Position numbers and translations under genes: made by a program. A DNA stretch of 15,228 nucleotides from an uncultured Clostridia bacterium (GTDB taxonomy: Bacteria > Bacillota > Clostridia > Christensenellales > UBA1242), in NCBI GenBank assembly GCA_937874195.1, contig CALNBM010000001.1:1-15228 (forward strand), read 5' to 3'. A model generated the notes under the pieces. The model ran no database searches, had not been told where the DNA came from, and saw nothing but the letters and a program-made list of their open reading frames with translations. Below are positions 12,001 through 15,228 of the stretch, piece by piece (the stretch's first letter is position 1; the number at the start of each line of letters is the position of its first letter).

Positions 12001-15000
12001 GGTGGAATATTGCCAATATAAATTATTAACATCATAAGTAATACCACCATTTTGCATCATATATGCCCAAGAATAGTATTGACCGGTATTTGGATAATAA
12101 TAATAAATATAGTTATAATAACCACTGCCTAATAAATTTTGAACATTAAAATCAACTGCTTTATTATTAAACGAAAAGTCTATTGCAGTTACATTTGATA
12201 CATCTGTTTTATTTAAGTTGTAATAACCATTATTTAACATGAAATAAGTGCCGCCACTAACAAGGTCGTTGAAATACAGATATCTATCGCCCATTTCATC
12301 ATACACATAAAGATTTGCGTTTTCTTCGCTTACTTCATATAATATTACTTCATCTTCAATGCTTGAAAAATAATAATATCCTGTTGTTGCATCATAATTT
12401 ATTTTACTGCTTTCTAGTAGGTCAGTGATAGAATAATATCTGCCATTGTATAGTATATAGTCGCCACCTTCACTTTCAATATAACTATACATTTGTTTAA
12501 AGATATTTTTATCACTGCTTTCGGAATTATTTATAAGTAATTGTAAACCATTATATGTGCCGTTTAGCACTTCAAATATTTCTCCATCAGGAGTGGTGGA
12601 AGCGCCAGATAATTTTATTTCTTTAACTTCAATTGGCACGATTTGCACAGCAACAGAAGCTGTGGCAGCTTGATTCATTTCGGTTTGTTCAACTGAAATT
12701 GAAATTCTAATAGAAGTGTTATCTGCAAAATTGCTTATTGAATAATTTTCAAAATTAATAGAATTTAAACAAACAAGATAATATGTTTTTCCTCGTTCAA
12801 ACACATTATTAAAACCATTTATATCAACTTTATCTCCTTTGTTTGCGATAAAGGATTGTAATCCACTTGCGTCAACTATAAATAATTTATTAAACAGCGG
12901 TGAATCTAAAGCATAGGAGGTATTTACAATTGCATTGCCATCGTAATCTTTAGCTTGCCAATTAATTTGCTTCCAATCACCCGGTTGGATTTCTGTGATA
13001 TCGTTACTATACTCACTGTTGCCAATGCCAATTTCCACAGATGGATAAGGCTTAATATTAAGAGAATTAGTTATTTCTTTTACTGCTTGCCCATCTTTAT
13101 TATAAGCAGTGATTGTGTATTCAAATACCCCTAATTGCCCAGCAGGTATTATTAAATTGCTACCGAGCAAGAATTGAAGATAATAAATATCATTAAACAT
13201 TGTGTCTTTGTTATTTTGAGAAGTTATTCTATCAAGATGAATTTTTTCTTGATTACCATGTTCTTTGTAATATTCTGGGAAATATACTTTTCCAACTGGA
13301 AAATAACCTGTTACATAACTTAAACCCGATTCATCTAATGAGGTGGTTGCCTTCATTTGTTTAATGGTTAAATACTCATATAGATATTGACTGCTTGGGG
13401 TTAGTTCAAATTCAATATAACTTGCAGTGCTAAATTCAGGTGTTACATGAATTTTCATTAATCCTTCAAAGCCTGGAGCAATATAACTGCTCTTAAATTC
13501 TTGTGGATTTTTTCCCATTCCTTCATTATTAGCATAGAAAACAACTTCGATTGAGTACGGGTCATTTGCACTAATTTCAAAACGATAAGTGGCAGAAATA
13601 TCTATGTTTGAATAAGGAGAGAAGGTAATGTTATATATTAATTCGTTCAAATCAAAACTTGTGGATTTTTTACGATATTCTTCCACATTAAATTTAAATG
13701 TTATTGGGAATACAACATTATATTCGTTGCTGTTTTCTTTTTCATATATAACAGGTTTTGCTTGTTCTAATAACACTAAACTTGCATTTTTAATTATTAC
13801 TTTTTCTTCGGCGTAATCTTCATCTTTATATGAATTAAATAGTTTCAAACTATCTACTCTAATAAATTTGCTTGTTAAATAATCATAATAGTCGAAATCA
13901 ACTGAAATTTCTTCTTCCAAAGTTGCTTTGATTCCTTCAATTTTAACGCCATCTTTATCAAATACATCATAGCCTTCAGCATCTAATTCATTGCTTATTT
14001 CAATATTAGCGGTTGTGGTTATTAGTTCCACTGTATCGCTACCGTTTGGAGCTATGTTTGCATCATAATTTTCCACCACAATATTAGAAGCTTTAGCAAT
14101 AACTTTAAATAAATAAGTTTTAGATAGTTCATTAATAATTGCAATATTGCCATATTCACTTAAATCTATAGTTCTTCCCTCATAAATAGCATTATAAGTT
14201 TTAGCAAACTTATTCAAATATAATTCGTTGTTTAAATTGTAATAAGGTGTAATTTTAAAGTATAGTCCACCTCTTTCAACACCATTAATAGACATTGAAG
14301 AAATATTGGAAAGATTTTCAACTATAACATAGTCGCCAACATTAAATGTTGTTTTTTCTGCGCCTAGCCCAGAAATACTAATCTCAGCATTTTTTGTAAT
14401 ACCCAAAGTTCCAAATTCGCTTACTGCATCTAATATTTCGATAATTGCACCAATATGTTGATATGATTGATATTCAATGTTAGCAGTAACTGAATTTTTA
14501 TAAACATTTTCTGTTACAACATCATAAAAACTATCATTATCTATATATATAATTTGCATATCTTCTAAATCAATGGCTTCCGCAGTTTTAACAACTTCTG
14601 GTTTATCAGAGTTTGTGGAAATAAGATAACTATTAGATATTCCTTCTGCCACGATAACTTCAATTTCTGTATAAATGCTTGGATGTAGTGAATGATATAT
14701 TGTTAGAATTGCGGTTCCCACACCTACTGTTTCAATCACATTGTTTTTAACAGATATAACATCTATATCGTTAGAACTAACCGATAAATTACCACTTTTA
14801 ATTATAGAAACTCCGTCGGTTTCAATATCTTTAACATTATTTAAAAACTCAATATTAATTAAATTTGTGTAGTCATAACCCGAAATATTGCTAAATTTGT
14901 TATTTATACCAATAAGGTATTTATTTATATTTTTATTTACTGTTTGCTCTTCGTTATAGTTATAAAAAAGCATAATGCGTTTAATTTCTTCGCCTGTCGG

Positions 15001-15228
15001 AGTAAGATTCACATATCCTTTATTACTAAATAAAGTTGGAGTATATAACGAGTAGTAAATGCCATCTGGAACTAAATCGTATAATGCGTTAAATTCAAAT
15101 TTGTTAAGATCTCCATCATGAAAATATTTATTCTTGATAAGAATAGGATATCCCATATTTATATCGGCATTGATAAACCAATAATTATATTTATAAGGAT
15201 TAACAGGTAAAGGGTTGCCATCATAGGT
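43..15228 (-). CDS. Giant GLUG-repeat / Ig-like surface protein, 5'-partial (probably also 3'-truncated)
   Basis: The frame is open for 5061 codons from the window edge to TGA at 43-45. I number residues from the first codon at 15228. The first ATG (15154-15156) is residue 25. The 24 codons before it are open and encode a typical GLUG-block end (YWFINADIN, then MGYPIL), so this ATG is internal. Layout: block tail 1-30, Ig-like region about 30-897, Tyr-rich region 917-1337, then GLUG-type blocks 1347-1877, 1930-2780, 2787-3460, 3477-3787 and 3847-5061. I see no catalytic motif, signal peptide, membrane segment or LPXTG anchor. GLUG and Big_2 domains are known from secreted and surface proteins, including adhesins and some surface proteases. 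A structural, adhesin-like role outside the cell is inferred. There are only about 15 Cys, and all of about 22 Trp are TGG. It could be the stalk of a surface enzyme whose active domain lies outside the window. Confidence 0.93.
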   Translation of the reverse strand, partial: TYDGNPLPVNPYKYNYWFINADINMGYPILIKNKYFHDGDLNKFEFNALYDLVPDGIYYSLYTPTLFSNKGYVNLTPTGEEIKRIMLFYNYNEEQTVNKNINKYLIGINNKFSNISGYDYTNLINIEFLNNVKDIETDGVSIIKSGNLSVSSNDIDVISVKNNVIETVGVGTAILTIYHSLHPSIYTEIEVIVAEGISNSYLISTNSDKPEVVKTAEAIDLEDMQIIYIDNDSFYDVVTENVYKNSVTANIEYQSYQHIGAIIEILDAVSEFGTLGITKNAEISISGLGAEKTTFNVGDYVIVENLSNISSMSINGVERGGLYFKITPYYNLNNELYLNKFAKTYNAIYEGRTIDLSEYGNIAIINELSKTYLFKVIAKASNIVVENYDANIAPNGSDTVELITTTANIEISNELDAEGYDVFDKDGVKIEGIKATLEEEISVDFDYYDYLTSKFIRVDSLKLFNSYKDEDYAEEKVIIKNASLVLLEQAKPVIYEKENSNEYNVVFPITFKFNVEEYRKKSTSFDLNELIYNITFSPYSNIDISATYRFEISANDPYSIEVVFYANNEGMGKNPQEFKSSYIAPGFEGLMKIHVTPEFSTASYIEFELTPSSQYLYEYLTIKQMKATTSLDESGLSYVTGYFPVGKVYFPEYYKEHGNQEKIHLDRITSQNNKDTMFNDIYYLQFLLGSNLIIPAGQLGVFEYTITAYNKDGQAVKEITNSLNIKPYPSVEIGIGNSEYSNDITEIQPGDWKQINWQAKDYDGNAIVNTSYALDSPLFNKLFIVDASGLQSFIANKGDKVDINGFNNVFERGKTYYLVCLNSINFENYSISNFADNTSIRISISVEQTEMNQAATASVAVQIVPIEVKEIKLSGASTTPDGEIFEVLNGTYNGLQLLINNSESSDKNIFKQMYSYIESEGGDYILYNGRYYSITDLLESSKINYDATTGYYYFSSIEDEVILYEVSEENANLYVYDEMGDRYLYFNDLVSGGTYFMLNNGYYNLNKTDVSNVTAIDFSFNNKAVDFNVQNLLGSGYYNYIYYYYPNTGQYYSWAYMMQNGGITYDVNNLYWQYSTTSRLRITLSLEGKNAYEYLRVKINSDYALNSIELNDKATFIGEAASYCDTVYYERKYYTLSNYDIFKVEQIADEIVNHTVLNYNSIRIYDEFIRFNDANYDKGHKRFEIAQFTEEEIAQFKLSGILIEYDDESGEEVLIGSSCNVYYINRNDDGTFYETKLSEGATYDGLFSFKREAKSKIINHIEYVFNYYSIKSLSTKDTAELLVRVYYYYDEMGKINVYDSENPGAMKKVGNRLYKQNSDGTYCEYGMNIYVMEYEFKLKITENTTYDHPNPIYNQSDFENMLAGQHYIMMNDIVLENYVPRVGNMASLDGNGYVLTVKNFDLRSFRGISTEVNIGIFTSISKFLDINELEQNPIIKNMIIDVSPLLTSAEIITEYTSNTSNRVYQYINNYTTTETITPILTDYNNFVSIHPIDLAFIPKVNFGVLAGSNAGTITNVKIVNLSSTSNKIYLHLLTSNIINGNAVDISMGAIAGINSGAITNSFVGLNSSLNESGQLDTNHRILRWVNNEDSITGSGKMLANDEEIVYRFANGTDYITSNKLNPFYISSKGLIGGLVATNSGIISSSYVNGLGINNRAITAASSNNNFTGAFVAINTGEIQNAAVEGIGVGEEKDGEISYRAHANIKNQPEKFVVKSEVDTGGFVYLNSGVIKNAYSAVAIESMAADTAGFAFYNSGEITYAYTTSYNTVITVGNPGSGTQSHGAFLRWLYVDSELEGELNNVYYLVQEYKNESAIAIEPATAIILAKYDDRKNPEAPLNNFVNSEVYASFAFSENNKYDSIWFMTNAGPRLVNCTYDQTFSHRRLVGMINNETGTVYHDDATNPDDYSLQELDFSEISILERADYTFNYDYEQEYFYGSRQNPLLINTAEQFVKFIIDNSKTYTYEYNGKSYSLDIFGEYEHTTVNTLSRTVNYVRQIDNLDFGIVNGVNVWNNLYKGKVLRDIVFLGEYDGNSLSINNLNLTHRDNEDAKNSNSENFGLFCQIGLNQEQRAGIIDNQFAGAAFKNVNIEISAFTGLTPTASKAGVLAGSIYNSRIMNVSIASKNDAIIKGNKLVGGLAGLILDDVEAEELEDYDASKIIDINVKDIAIRATYAGDDHLLTTEHTNPYDMYKTFRIGGKEIVYPRLDFSKNINNLSLNKYILSLNISYAGGVAGVIYLNNLNSNIKEALQNYEGDLEDYDTFREEKTVNASNIQVRGDFSIFAYHTGGLFGYIGENTRVKNVILTMDNETDSQTIKAYNFAGGIAGENYGVIEKGQVVYDKERQIEYDRNINNWNQAGINNPIPQTSSLFAGPDEQTVTGQSVAIGGIAGYNSNGSIIDSFVKVPVTSNNAKIAGGLVGYSEDFTFIAFSYVTSPVIALEVLGGIVGFYNAGELIDYNFNLYLSHAIALNNWSLNVRQILMNNVGGNFKNTDKSIEHNYDYFKYILRMPEIGNQEIAEVSGVTFESVDNARNFYNETKSPSYLTKGDNVFVGSLVGSVMLNNRYPESNREKVINNRLFLTKAIDPQNDIIKPENFNGVITSTYAMLNVLNRSDDNNIKMDYGKKSSLLPNQSIVSVYNLASADLYSANGIEKVDYNSEIVVPVSDVYGDYRYENFFKQEVVTKSTAQLFLQNITGYFRNLSNGEVVGSSDKEVDSMRSQNLFENVYVTYDYNEDGSYKLDTNNNRVVLSSINATFVNPNDPTNKPENYIWMINNSVSPLSGYKDATFSNFATISTSEELMDALTKPNNSRFYTLKYNNTDTDINATGTYVIDISTVSSRLNFARFNTIFKGSLIGEMNEDNRPTIIFKTGYNIDDEYYGVYSLFNELNSAYISNINFVVEINDSRNVAKVYGSGENDFGLIATKVYMSTFENCTFEIKSVNNNDIIIELAYNESEQGLNNIDKFGLIFGSVYGSSFGSDGSQLNFTLRNNISVRVGNAYAIGGFIGLSQSNTIYNLTMESPDEQRNLNILFNIRKTGNLFVGGINGDTKSSTIANTSISSIELNVMLNDNDAVNEIKMFGLACNLYAGGLFGSINSSTLTNIRYNSGLNINIERENVQQVADTFSVYAGGLVGYSELSLIVRMISGAIAESINVSANYMINYVGGLVGYNGMNSYIMGEGEFDGNYSQINLDLYGNITTNSYVGGIIGYNSSTNRVVSQLFNIGDIVITNNDAQGVINMGGIIGYSDAGSLDNIYNAGELKSAISEQLAAIMGGIIGNARATTITNFAVYGDIYYYSKSINYVGGVIGQANQSSINLNGGFLVNRFFCWVNDSGTAVISSDVDDMYRANLNTVASTSNRSNTSNVFFVLEFFAKYADVTASTQILSCTKEGEEIISFLNEEILPSDNGSYAISYADFRKVMSALIGSSTNITLGSSFVMDDWTGSQMPLTGEKAFVPKLASLRSPVDPEIGKINNDENSRLNPNVINYNINLNDNVIDINGYNILTDNYRYNIEIVGTNVLNGVLVGRGYSDNLFPTPQRLIVNTIGETGIMSGFKIKVLEEIVNLGHSFVYSNYGRIINCVTYGEVKSDIVALSPSYNYNSPKIISSFIRSNFSEVYMSGSVLTYTGKITADVQLIGDEVNTTLIISGFTYLNMGAIKDSYSTMNTDWTVSMYQEDILIIQENPSTRYITNSIIAVGLAYENYNTTHKGISSSFHAGEFIDNNVELTRWQTTKVDGVEIRTQAYLSVGPNVYSNARSEDLLDRVLPWFEETDNAGNDIWKQGSRVINYNYYYIRNGVRVSTGIIAEFKYMDKEELRPNIAELDTENGMIFYYENDGNLVNNFDAYPGADSTYELFQTESVGIVIKNERDFVRYLLRNGNGYIDYTGKTITENVYLLNNRMQNKVYDISKYYNDSIYFEDVAVNNEFVGFNITLTGITQEHGPLFANNNGKILGLNILNPNLTVLSTDYYGSIVVGRNLGEIGWVFVTHATIWTSFIEGADNYSVGIIAAVNGQQGLGGSIYQCKVVDAYISSKSGKNVYPSNVGAIAGINYGDIGKVGSVAVGSQTETGAVIYGDKVVGGLVGDNQGFIGEGSAVFSSTIRGQEMVGGLVGKSNHDGIISNIYLIKSKIYGATYNYDSENVANYVGGLFGYVESGDITGYVEGIFNRRYLGTFSNYSEVTSNGSYIGGLLGFTNEGVKASYMGTLDGFISYAKSKNISEFIGGIAGKADYLEDIYMLVSTTNATIRGNGNYVGGIAGEAVNIYNPYVKTTGENYSKSFSISGSNFIGGVAGKVLNIEITNILSFAVNVENVSITTIKGKDGTGGNYIGGIAGQANRVIGLPTNNFKIKQVSVTSISNISAYEVEDGGDEIGEYLIEGEKGKIIGAVSTGVGLGGGFNQVDYSVTVHPSIISFVDATILTIHTHQVCEGIGGLLGWGENTELAYSKVVNVLINSYGRYVGGAIGYGEKANMVTVRESNIVNRLPYMQQAINDGLTVFNTLEMRDLYENMQSYVGGFGGYVTRINSVLVTDVQVNSNGSIVGGIAGGAKVVFDSYLTVFDPAAGGKNIVRSTFDTKIFTDFVSAFEYNFLKEFESGFPGSININFREFLPDEILNSVKDYLFDGAFVGGGFGLVGDIEIIQMSDAYFVFPFIVRLYGGEIDDGYDVFTAGSIAFSMIEETNVSAVSGSYVGGLAGFSMNVIGSIVNNCTISAVNDFVGGMVGSVGQRLGVIATIIDFLDGSISNPFYINAGLYMGNKVTNVIINSTKGKYIGGIAGYIKGEIYATNIDTGGFLNFVSPTKEPASGPIIVMNVTINAGRDSGFVGGVAGLAEANIFVSMAANIIVDEINITAQGNCIGGAFGSLGYDVRRGNLGSIQVSHVNIKSISGNFIGGAIGQLKGGVNVNDSEVGDGRFYPNKDVDGNDYNNRFKAVVSVSDATIITVGDFIGGAIGFVSGQCNNVDIRNIKLSNIGGYTGGAIGVSITGINDIALLEGSGVEVNATSKVVGGLVGLAFNVHRFEVFASIKVTSSYLGSDPGLSVNPNESEIKEWKSSHSAYVGGIADI
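46..3690 (-). repeat. GLUG-type block 5, long regular GG-x-x-G array (about residues 3847-5061)
   Basis: The lead-in is IVIKNERDFVRYLL (near 3605-3650), then VGFNITLTGITQEHGPLF (near 3395-3455). About 25 cores of the form [YF][VI]GG[ILAFMV]xG follow. They lie near 3200, 3085, 2985, 2905, 2785, 2670, 2560, 2470, 2370, 2245, 2050, 1935, 1850, 1690, 1605, 1350, 1165, 1075, 920, 755, 660, 560, 385, 315, 220 and 60. Typical spacing is about 35-55 residues. Examples are YVGGIAGEA, FIGGVAGKV, YIGGIAGQA and FIGGAIGQL. The Gly/Ala content makes this stretch GC-richer than the rest. A few cores carry insertions (near 1365-1550, 1700-1790 and 2065-2155). The array ends abruptly in YVGGIADI at the TGA, with no cap or anchor. 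Confidence 0.75.
3870..4800 (-). repeat. Short degenerate GLUG-type block 4 (about residues 3477-3787)
   Basis: It begins NPNVINYNINLNDNVIDING then YNILTDN (about 4710-4790), strand-rich and resembling a beta-helix entry. Only weak repeat cores are visible: VYSNYGRIINCVTYGEV (near 4470-4525), GFTYLNMGAIKDSYS (near 4245-4295) and GLAYENYNTTHKGISSS (near 4100-4140). The N-x-G-x-I step of block 1 is still recognisable. It closes with LPWFEETDNAGNDIWKQG (about 3885-3940), a Trp-containing block end. It is much shorter than its neighbours and lacks GG-x-x-G cores, so it may be a decayed or divergent copy. Confidence 0.5.
4850..6871 (-). repeat. GLUG block 3 (about residues 2787-3460)
   Basis: The block opens with ATISTSEELMDAL (near 6830-6870) and the long strand series ending FKGSLIGEMNEDNRPTIIF (near 6635-6695), which takes the place of the usual D-G-N-G step. 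Nine regular cores follow: IGGFIGLS (near 6215), VGGINGDT (near 6100), AGGLFGSI (near 5965), AGGLVGYS (near 5840), VGGLVGYNG (near 5735), VGGIIGYNS (near 5610), MGGIIGYSD (near 5505), MGGIIGNA (near 5415) and VGGVIGQA (near 5320). Their spacing is about 30-45 residues. A degenerate stretch follows, and the block closes at MDDWTGSQMPLTG (4878-4919), then a linker with repeated Pro. Confidence 0.7.
6890..9440 (-). repeat. GLUG block 2 (about residues 1930-2780)
   Basis: The lead-in is GSRQNPLLINTAEQFVKF (9365-9420), followed by GEYDGNSLSINNLNL (9110-9155), a textbook GLUG-region opening. Repeat cores include AGVLAGSI (near 8910), VGGLAGLI (near 8820), AGGVAGVI (near 8540), TGGLFGYI (near 8365), AGGIAGEN (near 8260), IGGIAGYN (near 8070), AGGLVGYS (near 7985), LGGIVGFYN (near 7900) and VGSLVGSV (near 7580). 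Spacing is uneven, about 30-110 residues, because long non-repeat loops are inserted, especially between 7560 and 6950. The block closes at YIWMINNSVSPLSG (6890-6931). Confidence 0.7.
9600..11190 (-). repeat. GLUG block 1 (about residues 1347-1877), N-[ST]-G type
   Basis: The block opens with NPIYNQSDFENMLAGQHY then IMMNDIVL (11120-11180) and DGNGYVLTVKNFDL (11028-11070). This is the common lead-in of GLUG beta-helix regions (name-x-x-F-x-x-x-x-x-G-x-Y-x-x-x-x-D-I then D-G-N-G). It then carries about six copies of G-x-[LIF]-x-x-x-N-[STA]-G-x-I: GVLAGSNAGTITN (near 10690-10730), GAIAGINSGAITNS (near 10550-10590), GGLVATNSGIISSS (near 10300-10340), GAFVAINTGEIQNA (near 10190-10230), GGFVYLNSGVIKNA (near 10030-10070) and AGFAFYNSGEITYA (near 9955-9990). 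It closes at SIWFMTNAGPRL (9603-9657). The fold is expected to be a right-handed beta-helix, one turn or more per copy. Confidence 0.75.
11220..12480 (-). other. Tyrosine-rich region with repeated short hairpin-like units (about residues 917-1337)
   Basis: About 59 of roughly 420 residues are Tyr (about 14%), with runs such as YYYY near 12090-12110 and 11362-11373. Five short units share a Y-x-x-x-G-x-Y/F-x layout: DYILYNGRYYSITD (near 12430-12470), RYLYFNDLVSGGTYFM (near 12240-12285), DTVYYERKYYTLSNYD (near 11815-11862), VYYINRNDDGTFYETK (near 11525-11575) and RLYKQNSDGTYCEYG (near 11250-11300). Ig-like strands lie between them (RLRITLSLEGKNAYEYLRVK; AELLVRVYYYYDEMG). The units look like insertions in Ig-like loops. 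They recall aromatic/glycine cell-wall or choline-binding hairpins in texture only, and I do not claim that family. Confidence 0.5.
12540..15138 (-). other. Beta-rich region with several Ig-like domains (about residues 30-897)
   Basis: About 865 residues of alternating hydrophobic/polar strands with loops rich in Asn, Asp and Ser, lacking the GG-x-x-G motif of the later blocks. One domain is recognisably Big_2-like (listed separately). Strand pairs typical of Ig-like ends appear several times: SIRISISVEQTEMNQ with TASVAVQIVPIEVKEIKL near 12620-12720, and FEYTITAYNKDGQAV with SLNIKP near 13045-13125. VPIEVKEIKLSG resembles the linker and first strand of a following Big domain. I could not assign family names to the other domains. 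The likely role is a spacer or stalk, or ligand binding, outside the cell. Confidence 0.6.
14650..14829 (-). other. Big_2-like (bacterial Ig-like group 2) domain
   Basis: The translation runs GVSIIKSGNLSVSSND, then IDVISVKNNVIETVGVGTA, then ILTIYHS and ending TEIEVIV. The order of S-S-N-D, then I-x-V-I-S-V-x-x-N-x-V-I, then V-G-V-G-T-A-x-L-T-I, is the usual Big_2 signature: the 's-s-d-...-v-a-x-V-d-x-x-G-x-v-t-a-x-x-x-G-t-a-x-I-t' pattern. At about 60 residues the length is slightly short of the usual 70-80, the first strand being the least clear. Big_2 domains occur in surface proteins such as intimin and invasin relatives. Confidence 0.65.
15139..15228 (-). other. Tail of a GLUG block that begins outside the window
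   Basis: These codons read TYDGNPLPVNPYKYNY, then WFINADIN, then MGYPIL. The pattern of W-[FI]-x and a few residues before G-x-P-x-L matches the closing motif of later blocks in this protein (SIWFMTNAGPRL near 9603-9657; YIWMINNSVSPLSG near 6890-6931). GLUG proteins commonly end a repeat section with an x-W-x-x-x....G-[YF]-P-x-L stretch. The protein therefore has at least one more GLUG block N-terminal to the Ig-like region. The block assignment rests on motif resemblance; the open frame is seen directly. Confidence 0.7.

Noticed and set aside
11250..12470. Choline-binding or cell-wall-binding repeats in the Tyr-rich region
   Set aside because: The texture is similar (aromatic plus Gly), but the typical Trp-Tyr spacing and regular 20-residue period are missing, so I do not assign the family.
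10862..13816. Two further plus-strand open stretches at 10862-11053 and 13628-13816
   Set aside because: Both are short and antisense to well-supported protein sequence, with no sign of their own translation.
43..15228. Alternative genetic code (TGA as Trp or Gly)
   Set aside because: TGA is absent from all 5061 internal codons while TGG is used about 22 times. A reassigned AT-rich genome would use TGA often.

Overview
The window is one stretch of coding sequence. A single open reading frame on the minus strand runs from the right edge (15228) to a TGA at 43-45: 5061 sense codons with no internal stop. It is also open at the right edge, so the true start lies outside. I see no second gene, RNA gene, promoter, terminator, mobile element or CRISPR array, and no intergenic gap. 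Only the last 42 bases at the left edge are outside the frame.

The product is a giant, repetitive, probably cell-surface protein of the GLUG / right-handed parallel beta-helix type, adhesin-like. In protein order (high to low coordinates) it has: the tail of an upstream GLUG block (15139-15228); a beta-rich region with Ig-like domains, including one Big_2-like domain (12540-15138); a tyrosine-rich region of about 420 residues (11220-12480); and five GLUG-type blocks at about 9600-11190, 6890-9440, 4850-6871, 3870-4800 and 46-3690. Most blocks open with a strand-rich lead-in and close with a short Trp/Pro motif. The last block is the longest and most regular, with about 25 copies of a [YF][VI]GG[ILA]xG motif spaced roughly 35-55 residues apart.

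The base composition is AT-rich, except in the Gly/Ala-rich last block. Protein usage is heavy in Asn, Ile, Tyr and Ser, with about 15 Cys in 5061 residues. This suggests a low-GC bacterium, most likely a Bacillota or Mollicutes-related host-associated or gut lineage, but one gene cannot fix the taxon. Tryptophan is encoded by TGG about 22 times and TGA appears only at 43-45, so the standard bacterial code is favoured.

Both ends of the gene look incomplete. The upstream side is plainly open. On the downstream side the repeat array stops in mid-motif with no cap, membrane segment or LPXTG-type anchor, and the last 30 or so bases change composition. The window is therefore probably the inside of an even larger gene, possibly a whole contig. 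I found no sign of a defence system, biosynthetic cluster or other multi-gene system.
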